6,826 bases of DNA from Alphaproteobacteria bacterium (lineage in GTDB: Bacteria; Pseudomonadota; Alphaproteobacteria; CAAGCB01; CAG-977). Location of the stretch: positions 1-6,826 of the forward strand of contig JAJXEL010000032.1 of the NCBI GenBank assembly GCA_021639925.1, written 5' to 3'. This document shows, in pieces, positions 1 through 6,799 of this stretch. Under the pieces are notes generated by a model, which saw only the letters and a list, made by a program, of their open reading frames with translations, was not told the origin of the DNA and did not search any database. The stretch's first letter is position 1, and each line of letters opens with the position of its first letter. Made by a program: the position numbers and the translations under genes.

Positions 1-53
1 AAGGTATGAATACTCGGTTCTAATAGTATCAACAGACTTGGATCAAAATTTTT
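1..53. other. Short leader upstream of lysC, no confident signal
   Basis: These 53 bases precede lysC and are more AT-rich than the genes that follow. I see no pair of hexamers with proper spacing that I would call a sigma70 promoter. TAGTAT at 24-29 is a weak -10-like match, but any -35 would fall at or beyond the window edge. The stretch could equally be the 3' tail of an upstream gene. No lysine-riboswitch-like structure can be present in so short a segment; one lying further upstream cannot be excluded. Confidence 0.4.
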
Positions 54-1283
54 ATGGGACTTGTTGTACAAAAATTCGGCGGTACGTCCGTCGGCGATAC
101 GGACCGCATTAAAAACGTCGCTTTGAAAGTTAAAGCGGAAGTCGATGCGGGAAATCAGGTCGTTGTCGTTGTTTCCGCAATGGCCGGCGTAACCAACCAG
201 CTAGTAAAATATTGTCAGGAAATAACGCCGGACTATAACCTGGAAGAATACGACGTCGTCGTTTCGACAGGCGAACAGGTGACGATCGGCCTTTTGGCCA
301 TGGCGCTGCAGGCGGCCGGAATTCCGGCGCGTTCGTGGACGGGCTGGCAGGTGCCCGTTTTAACCGACGACGCAGCGTCCAAAGCCAGAATTAATCAGAT
401 AGACGTGGCCGGGCTGCAGGCTTGTCTGGCCGCGGGAATGGTTCCCGTTGTCGCCGGATTCCAGGGAATCAACGACCGGGGACGCATTACGACTTTGGGG
501 CGCGGCGGATCGGATACGTCGGCCGTCGGGCTGGCCGCCGTGCTGAAGGCGGACCGGTGCGATATTTATACGGACGTTGACGGCGTTTACACGACAGACC
601 CGCGGTTTGTTAAAAATGCCAGAAAGCTTGACCAAGTCACATATGAAGAAATGTTGGAAATGGCGTCGCTGGGGGCTAAGGTTCTGCAGACGCGTTCGGT
701 TGAACTGGCGATGAAATACCGCGTTAATCTGCGCGTCGTATCCAGTTTTGAAAAAAATCCGGTCGGAACAACCATTTGCGATGAGGGAGATATCGTGGAA
801 AAAGAAATTATCAGCGGCATTACGTGCAGCCGGGACGAAGCAAAAATCACGCTGGTCGGCGTGCAGGACAAACCGGGCGTTTCAGCCGCCGTTTTTAATG
901 CGATGGCCGAAGCCAATATTTGTATCGACATGATCGTGCAAAGCGATTCGCCCGACGGAACGCATACGGATATGACGTTTACGCTGCCGGAATCGGATTT
1001 GCCGAAGGCTCTGGCCATTTTGGAAAAGAATAAAGACAGCGTGGGATACCGCAACATTATTTCCGATTCGGACTGTGCGAAGATTTCCCTGATCGGCGTC
1101 GGCATGCGCACACATACGGGAATTGCGCGCAAAATGTTTGAAGCTTTGTCCGAAAAAGGCATTAACGTGCAGACGATTTCGACGTCGGAAATTAAAATCA
1201 GCGTGCTGATTGCCGCCGAATATGCGGAATTGGCCGTTCGCGCTTTGCATAACGCGTTTCATTTGGAAAATAAGGAAAAATAA
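54..1283 (+). CDS. lysC: Aspartate kinase (aspartokinase), monofunctional, two ACT domains
   Basis: LysC phosphorylates L-aspartate with ATP, the first step towards lysine (and diaminopimelate), threonine and methionine, in the cytoplasm. The 409-residue protein opens with the amino-acid kinase signature KFGGTSVG at residues 7-14. It continues with STGEQ at 71-75, the glycine-rich TTLGRGGSDTSA at 146-157 and the nucleotide-site segment YTDVDGVYTTDPR at 172-184. Two ACT regulatory domains follow, at about 262-335 and 342-407, the second carrying the typical TSEIKISVLI at 377-386. Length and layout match the monofunctional aspartokinase II type (about 410 residues), with no homoserine dehydrogenase fusion. 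ACT domains of this family bind lysine and/or threonine, so feedback inhibition is likely. The ATG at 54 gives the normal N-terminus directly before the KFGG motif, although its Shine-Dalgarno sequence is poor (GGA at 40-42). The stop is one base before the next gene. Identification is secure; effector specificity is not visible. Confidence 0.97.
   Translation: MGLVVQKFGGTSVGDTDRIKNVALKVKAEVDAGNQVVVVVSAMAGVTNQLVKYCQEITPDYNLEEYDVVVSTGEQVTIGLLAMALQAAGIPARSWTGWQVPVLTDDAASKARINQIDVAGLQACLAAGMVPVVAGFQGINDRGRITTLGRGGSDTSAVGLAAVLKADRCDIYTDVDGVYTTDPRFVKNARKLDQVTYEEMLEMASLGAKVLQTRSVELAMKYRVNLRVVSSFEKNPVGTTICDEGDIVEKEIISGITCSRDEAKITLVGVQDKPGVSAAVFNAMAEANICIDMIVQSDSPDGTHTDMTFTLPESDLPKALAILEKNKDSVGYRNIISDSDCAKISLIGVGMRTHTGIARKMFEALSEKGINVQTISTSEIKISVLIAAEYAELAVRALHNAFHLENKEK
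783..797 (+). promoter_or_regulatory. Candidate internal ribosome binding site and GTG start for an aspartokinase beta subunit
   Basis: Inside lysC, the purine run GAGGGAGA at 783-790 lies just upstream of an in-frame GTG at 795-797 (Val248). GAGG sits 8 bases and GGAG 5 bases from the GTG. Initiation here would give a 162-residue protein made only of the two ACT domains, ending at 1283. In Bacillus subtilis aspartokinase II and the Corynebacterium enzyme, a beta subunit of about 160-170 residues is made from the same kind of in-frame internal start. Whether the site is used is inference: GTG is also an ordinary valine codon and purine runs occur by chance. Confidence 0.3.
1272..1276 (+). promoter_or_regulatory. 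Ribosome binding site of the flavin oxidoreductase gene
   Basis: AAGGA lies within the last codons of lysC, 8 bases before the ATG at 1285. It supports that start over the in-frame upstream ATG at 1210, which would overlap lysC by 74 bases and add 25 residues unlike the family N-terminus. Confidence 0.7.
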
Positions 1284-1284
1284 A

Positions 1285-2310
1285 ATGCTGTCGAACGATG
1301 AGATTTTGAATGCGTTCTGGGAAAAAGGGCGTCAGTTTTTAAATACGCGTTATGCGATTATGGGCGGGGCGATGTCATGGATTTCCGAACATAACCTGGT
1401 TGCCGCGATTTCCAATGCGGGCGGATTCGGCGTGATTGCCGGCGGGGCGATGCCGCCGCAGGTGTTAAAAGACGAAATTGCCAAAACGGCCGCGCTGACC
1501 AAAAACAGTTTCGGCGTTAATCTGATCACCATGCACCCGCAGCTGGACGAATTGATTGACGTCTGTATCGAATCAAAAATCAGTCACGCTATTTTGGCCG
1601 GCGGGATTCCTTCGGCTCAGGCGATTAAAAAGTTAAAAGACGCAGGGATAAAAGTCATGTGTTTCGCTCCGGCTTTGGTGCTGGCCAAACGCATGATCAA
1701 ATCCGGCGCGGACGCTTTGATTTTGGAAGGAACCGAAGCAGGCGGCCATATCGGTCCTGTCGCGACCAACATTTTGGCGCAGGAAATTTTGCCGCATGTT
1801 AAAGACGTGCCCGTATTTATTGCCGGCGGGATCGGTTCGGGCGAAATGATGGCGGCCTTTTTGGCTTTGGGGGCGTCCGGCTGCCAGCTGGGAACGCGTT
1901 TTGTCTGCGCGACGGAATGCATTGCTCACCCGAATTTTAAAAAGGCCTTTATCAGCGCCAATGCGCGCGACGCGGTTCCGACCGTGCAAATCGACGCGCG
2001 TTTCCCGGTGATTCCCGTACGCGCGATTGCCAACGAAGGCACCCGCCGCTTTATGGATTTCCAAATGGAAACGATTCAAAAATATCAGCGCGGCGAAATG
2101 GAATTAAAAGAAGCGCAGATGGCGATCGAACATTTCTGGGGCGGCGCTTTGCGCCGCGCGGTAATTGACGGCGATGTTGAAAACGGATCTTTGATGGCCG
2201 GGCAGAGTGTCGGGTTGGTCAAAGACGAAAAACCCGTTCAGGCGATTATTGACGATCTGGTAACGCAGGCGGCTGACGCTTTGCGCCAGTGGGGCCGTGT
2301 TCCGGCTTGA
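1285..2310 (+). CDS. NAD(P)H-dependent flavin oxidoreductase, nitronate monooxygenase / FabK-like
   Basis: This is a 341-residue FMN-dependent TIM-barrel enzyme of the superfamily containing nitronate monooxygenase (2-nitropropane dioxygenase) and the enoyl-ACP reductase FabK. Visible motifs are GGFGVIAGG at 46-54, EGTEAGGHIG at 148-157 with the conserved active-site histidine His155, the phosphate-binding GGIGSG at 181-186, GTRF at 203-206, and GSLMAGQSVG at 301-310. Members oxidise alkyl nitronates, or (FabK) reduce enoyl-ACP in fatty-acid synthesis. The sequence alone does not settle which. The C-terminal MAGQ segment and the MPP-x-VLKDEI stretch at 56-65 recall FabK, whereas alphaproteobacterial relatives are usually annotated as nitronate monooxygenase. 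The N-terminal segment usually written PI-x-QGGM reads AIMGGAM here (24-30). The ATG at 1285 is chosen for its Shine-Dalgarno and natural N-terminus. It starts one base after lysC ends and is probably cotranscribed and translationally coupled. The superfamily call is firm; the substrate is unknown. Confidence 0.9.
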   Translation: MLSNDEILNAFWEKGRQFLNTRYAIMGGAMSWISEHNLVAAISNAGGFGVIAGGAMPPQVLKDEIAKTAALTKNSFGVNLITMHPQLDELIDVCIESKISHAILAGGIPSAQAIKKLKDAGIKVMCFAPALVLAKRMIKSGADALILEGTEAGGHIGPVATNILAQEILPHVKDVPVFIAGGIGSGEMMAAFLALGASGCQLGTRFVCATECIAHPNFKKAFISANARDAVPTVQIDARFPVIPVRAIANEGTRRFMDFQMETIQKYQRGEMELKEAQMAIEHFWGGALRRAVIDGDVENGSLMAGQSVGLVKDEKPVQAIIDDLVTQAADALRQWGRVPA

Positions 2311-2316
2311 TCTGAT

Positions 2317-2323
2317 AAGGAAG
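2317..2323 (+). promoter_or_regulatory. Ribosome binding site of the rodZ-like gene
   Basis: AAGGAAG lies 6 bases before the ATG at 2330. It favours that start over the in-frame ATG at 2297, which lies inside the preceding gene and has no good ribosome binding site. Confidence 0.7.
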
Positions 2324-2329
2324 ACGATA

Positions 2330-3352
2330 ATGACACAGGATAAAAAGGAAGAAAATATATCAGGCGGCGTTTCTAACGAAGGAACGCGGGAAACTGTCGG
2401 CGCTTTGCTGCGCAAAACGCGGCTGGCGAAAAAACAGGATCTGCGCGATATCGCTTCTTACCTGTGTATTCGTTATCAATTTTTGGAAGCGTTGGAAGAA
2501 GACCGTTATAAAGAGCTGCCGGGCGAAGCCTATGCCAACGGGTTTATCCGCAGTTATGCCGCTTATCTGGGGCTGGATCCCGCAGATGTTATCATGCGCT
2601 ACAAACAGGAATTTTTCGCCCGTACCAGAGAAGAAGAACGCGGGCTGAATATGTCTGACGAAGAAACGGAAAATATGACTCCGGCGCCGAAGCTGTTGTT
2701 GTTTTCCTTGATTCTTCTGCTGGCGGCTTACGGATTGTGGCAGTCTTTTTCAGGGCAGGAAGAAACGCTGCCTCCGGCTGCCGGGGAAACCGCCGGATCC
2801 ATTTCGGTTGTTGAAGAATCTTATCCGCTGCCGGAAGAAGCGGTTGAAACGGCAAAACCGCTTTCCGGCGCGGATTCGGAACCGGAAAGCGCCGCTGGCC
2901 GGCCTGTTGTTCCGCCGGTTCCGCCCGTAAAACCGGAATATCTGCCCGACGGGACGACAAACGAAGCCGCGCAGCCTTTGCCCGACGTGCCGGCGCAGCC
3001 TGTTCAGACGGAAACGGTTCCGGTTGAACCGGTTCCCGTACAGACGATCCGCGTTTACGGCCAGAAAAACTATAATCCCCGTCTGGTCCTGGTCGCCGCC
3101 GAAGAAACATGGGTTGAAATAACGCGCAATGAGAATGTTGTTTTTTCCCGTTTGCTGAATAAAGGCGACCGTTACCAGGTGTCTTCCCATAAACCGGAAG
3201 AGCTGTTTTTAAAAACGGGTAATGCCGGCGGGCTGGAAATATATTGTGACGGCAGCCTGACGCAGTCTTTGGGGCCGCGCGGCGCGTTGCGTTCGAATAT
3301 CGCTCTGGTTCCCGACGATTTCGCCGCCAAAGTAGTTGAAAATATAGAATAG
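2330..3352 (+). CDS. rodZ: RodZ-type membrane-anchored helix-turn-helix protein with DUF4115 domain
   Basis: RodZ proteins are bitopic inner-membrane components of the elongation machinery. They tie MreB filaments to the periplasmic cell-wall synthesis apparatus and so help set rod shape. The 340-residue product shows the expected order. A cytoplasmic RodZ-type HTH domain spans about 21-95 (VGALLRKTRLAKKQDLRDIA, then YKELPGEAYANGFIRSYAAYLGL). One transmembrane helix lies at about 121-139 (KLLLFSLILLLAAYGLW). A proline- and acid-rich periplasmic linker covers about 143-238. A C-terminal DUF4115 domain at about 240-330 contains TWVEI at 260-264, GNAGGLEI at 297-304 and LGPRG at 314-318. Topology is predicted N-in/C-out. 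The segment just before the membrane (101-117) is acidic, whereas it is basic in E. coli RodZ. The gene sits 7 bases before ispG; rodZ-ispG-hisS is also the E. coli order. Family assignment is strong. A shape role is inferred from the family, and MreB is not in this window. Confidence 0.9.
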   Translation: MTQDKKEENISGGVSNEGTRETVGALLRKTRLAKKQDLRDIASYLCIRYQFLEALEEDRYKELPGEAYANGFIRSYAAYLGLDPADVIMRYKQEFFARTREEERGLNMSDEETENMTPAPKLLLFSLILLLAAYGLWQSFSGQEETLPPAAGETAGSISVVEESYPLPEEAVETAKPLSGADSEPESAAGRPVVPPVPPVKPEYLPDGTTNEAAQPLPDVPAQPVQTETVPVEPVPVQTIRVYGQKNYNPRLVLVAAEETWVEITRNENVVFSRLLNKGDRYQVSSHKPEELFLKTGNAGGLEIYCDGSLTQSLGPRGALRSNIALVPDDFAAKVVENIE

Positions 3353-3359
3353 GTGAAAA

Positions 3360-4454
3360 ATGAAAACGCCCGAGATTAAACGCCGCCGTTCCAGGCGGGT
3401 GTACGTCGGTTCGGTTGCCGTCGGCGACGGCGCGCCGGTTTCCGTCCAGTCCATGACAAATACGCCGACCGCGGACGTTGCGGCGACCGTGGCGCAGATC
3501 CGGTCGCTGGAGGCAGTGGGCGCGGATATTGTCCGCGTTTCCTGTCCGGACGAAGAATCCACGAAGGCTTTGAAAGAAATCGTCAGACAGGTCAAAGTGC
3601 CGATTGTTTCCGACATTCATTTTCATTATAAACGCGCGATCGAATCTGCCGAAGCCGGGGCCGCCTGTCTGCGCATTAATCCGGGAAATATCGGTTCGCC
3701 GGACCGTGTGCGCGACGTGATCAGGGCTGCCAAAGACTACAATTGTTCCATGCGGATCGGGGTCAACGGCGGATCTTTGGAAAAACATCTGTTGGAAAAG
3801 TACGGCGAACCGTGTGCCGAAGCGATGGTCGAAAGCGCTTTGGAACATGCTAAGATTTTAGAAGACAACGACTTTTTGAATTTCAAAATTTCCGTTAAAT
3901 CTTCGGATACGTTAATGACGATGCAGGCTTACAGAATGTTGGCGGAAAAATGCGATTATCCGCTGCATCTGGGCGTGACGGAAGCCGGCGGCCTGCGTGC
4001 GGGAACGGTGAAATCGGCGCTGGGGATCGGGTCTTTGTTAATGGACGGGATCGGCGATACTTTGCGCGTTTCCCTAACGGCGGACGTGACCGAAGAAATC
4101 AAGGTCGGTTTTGAGATTTTAAGGACTTTGGGACTGCGGTATCACGGGGTTCGGCTGGTGTCTTGTCCGACATGTGCGCGCCGCGGCATCGACGTTGAAA
4201 AAGTGATCAAAGCGCTGGAAGTCCGGCTGGAACATATTTCGGAACCGTTAAAAATCGCCGTCATGGGCTGTGTCGTCAACGGTCCGGGCGAAGCGCGCGA
4301 AGCCGATATCGGCGTGTGCGGCGGCGGAAACGGCAAAGCATTGTTGTTTGTCGGCGGCGAACAAAAAGAACCGATCAACGCGGAAAACGCGGTTGATATT
4401 ATTGCGGATCTGGCCGAAAAAATGGCCGCCGCCAAAGCAGGAGAAACAAAATGA
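3360..4454 (+). CDS. ispG: 4-hydroxy-3-methylbut-2-en-1-yl diphosphate synthase (flavodoxin/ferredoxin), GcpE
   Basis: IspG catalyses the penultimate step of the MEP isoprenoid pathway, the reductive conversion of 2-C-methyl-D-erythritol 2,4-cyclodiphosphate to HMBPP, using a [4Fe-4S] cluster and electrons from flavodoxin or ferredoxin. The 364-residue protein has the short bacterial two-domain layout. An N-terminal TIM barrel carries QSMTNT (30-35), DIHFHY (85-90), RINPGNIG (105-112), GVNGGSLE (134-141) and HLGVTEAG (203-210). The C-terminal cluster domain has SCPTC (Cys269, Cys272) and MGCVVNGPGE (Cys304, Glu311). These four residues match the E. coli ligands Cys270, Cys273, Cys305 and Glu312 shifted by one, so the enzyme should be active. 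The ATG at 3360 follows AGGTG at 3351-3355, which overlaps the rodZ stop codon. The stop overlaps the hisS start as ATGA, suggesting translational coupling. The organism therefore makes isoprenoids at least partly by the MEP route. Confidence 0.98.
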   Translation: MKTPEIKRRRSRRVYVGSVAVGDGAPVSVQSMTNTPTADVAATVAQIRSLEAVGADIVRVSCPDEESTKALKEIVRQVKVPIVSDIHFHYKRAIESAEAGAACLRINPGNIGSPDRVRDVIRAAKDYNCSMRIGVNGGSLEKHLLEKYGEPCAEAMVESALEHAKILEDNDFLNFKISVKSSDTLMTMQAYRMLAEKCDYPLHLGVTEAGGLRAGTVKSALGIGSLLMDGIGDTLRVSLTADVTEEIKVGFEILRTLGLRYHGVRLVSCPTCARRGIDVEKVIKALEVRLEHISEPLKIAVMGCVVNGPGEAREADIGVCGGGNGKALLFVGGEQKEPINAENAVDIIADLAEKMAAAKAGETK

Positions 4455-5716
4455 AATTACAACCGGCCCGCGGGACGCGCGATATTTACGGCAAAGATCT
4501 GTCGGCTTTTTTATTTGTGGAAAATACGGCCAGAGATTTTGCCAAACGTTACGGATTCGGCGAAATCCAAACGCCGGTTTTTGAATCGACGGAAGTCTTT
4601 GCCCGCGGCGTCGGCGAAACGTCCGATATCGTTTCCAAGGAAATGTATACCTTTACCGACCGGGGCGGGGAAAGCTTTACACTGCGCCCCGAAGGCACTG
4701 CCGGCGTCGTCCGCGCTTTTATTTCCGAAGGCATGGAACAAAACCAGCCGGTCAAGCTGTTTTACGCCGGACCGATGTTTCGTTACGAACGCCCGCAAAA
4801 AGGCCGTTACCGCCAGCTGCATCAGGTCGGGGTGGAGGTTCTGGGGGCAACTGCGCCGCAGACCGACGTCGAAGTGTTATGCCTGGCCTGGGACTTTTTG
4901 TCGGCTTTGGGCTTGCAGCCTTTTATCCGGCTGGAGCTGAATACGCTGGGCGACGCCGAAAGCCGTGCCGCTTATCGTGAAGCTTTGGTTACTTACTTTG
5001 AACAGTATAAAGATCAGTTATCTGAAGACAGCCGTGTGCGCCTGGAAAAAAATCCGCTGCGTATTTTGGATTCCAAAGACGAAGGGGACAAAAAGATTGT
5101 CGAAAATGCTCCGGCGATGATTGATTATTTAAATGAAGACTCTCGCGCGTTTTTTGAAAACGTCAAAGCCGGCCTGACGGAAATGGGCATTCCTTTTGTC
5201 GTCAATCCCCGTTTGGTGCGCGGGTTGGATTATTACCGCCATACCGTTTTTGAATTTATAACGGATTCTTTGGGCGCGCAGGGAACGGTTCTGGGCGGGG
5301 GCCGTTATGACGGTCTGGTCGAAGAACTGGGTGGCCCGAAAACCGCCGGTATCGGATTCGGGGCGGGGATTGACCGTTTGTCCCTGTTGCTGCAGGAAAC
5401 GGGAAAACAGCCGGCCGAACCGCGCCCCATAGCCGTTATTCCCGTCGGGGAAGACACTTTGCTGCCCGTTATGAAAATTGCGCATGATCTGCGCCAAAAC
5501 GGATTTATCGTTGACATGGCTTATTCGGGCAATATGGGCAAGCGTATGAAAAAAGCCAATAAAATCAATGCCTGCGCCGCCGTGATCATGGGATCCGACG
5601 AATATGAAAAAGGCATTGTCACCGTGCGCGACCTGGATACGGGCGATCAAAGCGAAATCGCTTTTGCCGAATTAAACGCTTTTATGCAAAAATATAAGGA
5701 ACAGCAAAGGAGTTAA
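4451..5716 (+). CDS. hisS: Histidine--tRNA ligase (HisRS)
   Basis: HisRS is a class II aminoacyl-tRNA synthetase, a cytoplasmic homodimer, that charges tRNA-His with histidine via histidyl-adenylate. The 421-residue protein is normal length. The catalytic core shows TLRPEGTA at 77-84, motif 2 FRYERPQKGRYRQ at 110-122 (Arg111, Gln125 and Glu129 align with E. coli Arg113, Gln127 and Glu131), the HisRS-specific RGLDYY at 257-262 with catalytic Arg257, GGGRYDGLV at 282-290, and motif 3 GIGFGAGIDRL at 300-310. An anticodon-binding domain spans about 326-421. Motif 2 is of the ordinary bacterial type, not the divergent form of alphaproteobacteria whose tRNA-His lacks G-1. The ATG at 4451 overlaps the ispG stop by four bases and has AGGAG at 4439-4443, seven bases upstream. 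prfA follows after two bases, joining two translation functions. No unusual feature or missing residue was seen. Confidence 0.98.
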   Translation: MKLQPARGTRDIYGKDLSAFLFVENTARDFAKRYGFGEIQTPVFESTEVFARGVGETSDIVSKEMYTFTDRGGESFTLRPEGTAGVVRAFISEGMEQNQPVKLFYAGPMFRYERPQKGRYRQLHQVGVEVLGATAPQTDVEVLCLAWDFLSALGLQPFIRLELNTLGDAESRAAYREALVTYFEQYKDQLSEDSRVRLEKNPLRILDSKDEGDKKIVENAPAMIDYLNEDSRAFFENVKAGLTEMGIPFVVNPRLVRGLDYYRHTVFEFITDSLGAQGTVLGGGRYDGLVEELGGPKTAGIGFGAGIDRLSLLLQETGKQPAEPRPIAVIPVGEDTLLPVMKIAHDLRQNGFIVDMAYSGNMGKRMKKANKINACAAVIMGSDEYEKGIVTVRDLDTGDQSEIAFAELNAFMQKYKEQQRS

Positions 5717-5718
5717 AT

Positions 5719-6795
5719 ATGAGTTTTGAGGAAAAGCTGGACGTCGTTCTTGCCCGTCATGAAGAACTGGAAGCTTTGCTGGGGTCCGGCGACAGCGTTG
5801 ACGGCGAAACGTTTGTCAAACTTTCCAAGGAACTGGCCGGCTTAAAGGAAATTGTCGCCGCTATTCATGATTACAAAAAAGTCCTGTCGGACATGGCCGG
5901 CGCGCAGGCTTTGCTGGACGATCCGGAAACGGACGACGAGATGCGTTCCATGGCGCATGATGAAATCTACGCCGCCAAAGAACAGCTGCCAGAACAGGAA
6001 AAACGGTTAAAGATCCTGTTGCTGCCCAAAAATGCCGTTGACGAAAAAAACGCGATTTTGGAAGTCCGCGCCGGCACCGGCGGAGAAGAGGCCGCTTTGT
6101 TTGCCGCGGAATTGTTTCGCATGTACGAACATTATGCCGCCGCCCAGGGCTGGAAATTTGAAATGTTGTCCGTTAACGATACCGGTATCGGCGGTTATAA
6201 GGAAGCTTCCGCCAGCATTACGGGCAAAAACGTTTTCGAACGTCTGAAATTCGAATCCGGCGTTCACCGTGTCCAGCGCGTTCCGGAAACGGAATCTTCC
6301 GGCCGTGTGCATACGTCTGCGGCGACGGTTGCCGTTTTGCCCGAAGCTGAAGAGGTTGACCTGAAAATTGATGAAAAGGATTTAAAGATTGACGTGTACC
6401 GCGCTTCCGGCGCCGGCGGCCAGCACGTCAATAAAACGGAATCCGCCGTGCGCATTACCCACATTCCGACGGGCTTTGTCGTCGCCTGCCAGGACGAACG
6501 GTCGCAGTTTAAAAACAAAGACCGCGCCATGCGGATTTTGCGTTCGCGTCTGTATGACATACAGCAGGAACAGCTGAACAAAGAACGCGCCGTCGACCGT
6601 AAAAATCAAGTCGGTTCCGGCGACCGTTCGGAACGTATCCGCACCTACAATTTCCCGCAGGGGCGAGTGACGGATCACCGGATTAACCTGACCCTTTACA
6701 AAATTGACGAAGTTATGAACGGCACGGCGTTAGATGAGATTATCGAAGCGTTGATTACAGAGGATCAGCTTTCCCGTTTATCCGAGTTGGATTGA
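5719..6795 (+). CDS. prfA: Peptide chain release factor 1 (RF1)
   Basis: RF1 recognises UAA and UAG stop codons in the ribosomal A site and triggers hydrolysis of peptidyl-tRNA. The 358-residue length is typical. Domain 1 is an N-terminal helical region, about 1-110. The decoding domain carries the RF1-type tripeptide Pro189-Glu190-Thr191 (P-x-T, rather than the SPF of RF2), followed by GRVHTSAATVAVLPE at 195-209. The catalytic GGQ motif is at 233-235 within RASGAGGQHVNKTESAVRITH (228-248). Gln235 is the residue methylated by PrmC, whose gene usually follows prfA. There is no internal stop or frameshift site of the prfB kind. The ATG at 5719 has the strong Shine-Dalgarno AAAGGAG at 5706-5712, inside the end of hisS. 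The gene ends in TGA, which RF1 itself does not read; hisS ends in TAA, rodZ in TAG. Confidence 0.98.
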   Translation: MSFEEKLDVVLARHEELEALLGSGDSVDGETFVKLSKELAGLKEIVAAIHDYKKVLSDMAGAQALLDDPETDDEMRSMAHDEIYAAKEQLPEQEKRLKILLLPKNAVDEKNAILEVRAGTGGEEAALFAAELFRMYEHYAAAQGWKFEMLSVNDTGIGGYKEASASITGKNVFERLKFESGVHRVQRVPETESSGRVHTSAATVAVLPEAEEVDLKIDEKDLKIDVYRASGAGGQHVNKTESAVRITHIPTGFVVACQDERSQFKNKDRAMRILRSRLYDIQQEQLNKERAVDRKNQVGSGDRSERIRTYNFPQGRVTDHRINLTLYKIDEVMNGTALDEIIEALITEDQLSRLSELD

Positions 6796-6799
6796 TTTT

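Noticed and set aside
6..23. Five-codon open frame (MNTRF) ahead of lysC, considered as a leader peptide
   Set aside because: It has no properly spaced ribosome binding site, no run of regulatory codons such as Lys or Thr, and no attenuator hairpin.
1210..1284. Upstream in-frame ATG that would extend the flavin oxidoreductase by 25 residues
   Set aside because: The extension lies inside lysC in another frame, has no good ribosome binding site and does not resemble the family N-terminus; ATG 1285 has AAGGA at proper spacing.
3020..3032. Short palindrome CCGGTTGAACCGG that could be read as an operator or terminator
   Set aside because: It lies inside the proline/valine-rich linker codons of rodZ, is not followed by a T-run, and arises from repetitive Pro-Val-Glu coding.
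2592..3848. A 418-codon open frame on the minus strand across rodZ and ispG, longer than either gene
   Set aside because: It is antisense to two well-supported genes and crosses their junction, has a low-complexity composition rich in Arg, Phe and His, and shows no recognisable domain. It is best explained by the codon bias of the sense strand.
5129..5650. 173-codon minus-strand frame inside hisS
   Set aside because: It is a shadow of the hisS coding frame with no recognisable motif; HisRS is intact on the plus strand.
6045..6051. A AAA AAC heptamer in prfA resembling a -1 frameshift slippery site (a similar A-run occurs in hisS and lysC)
   Set aside because: These are ordinary Glu-Lys-Asn codon runs. 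I see no obvious stimulatory hairpin, and RF1 is full length in the zero frame.
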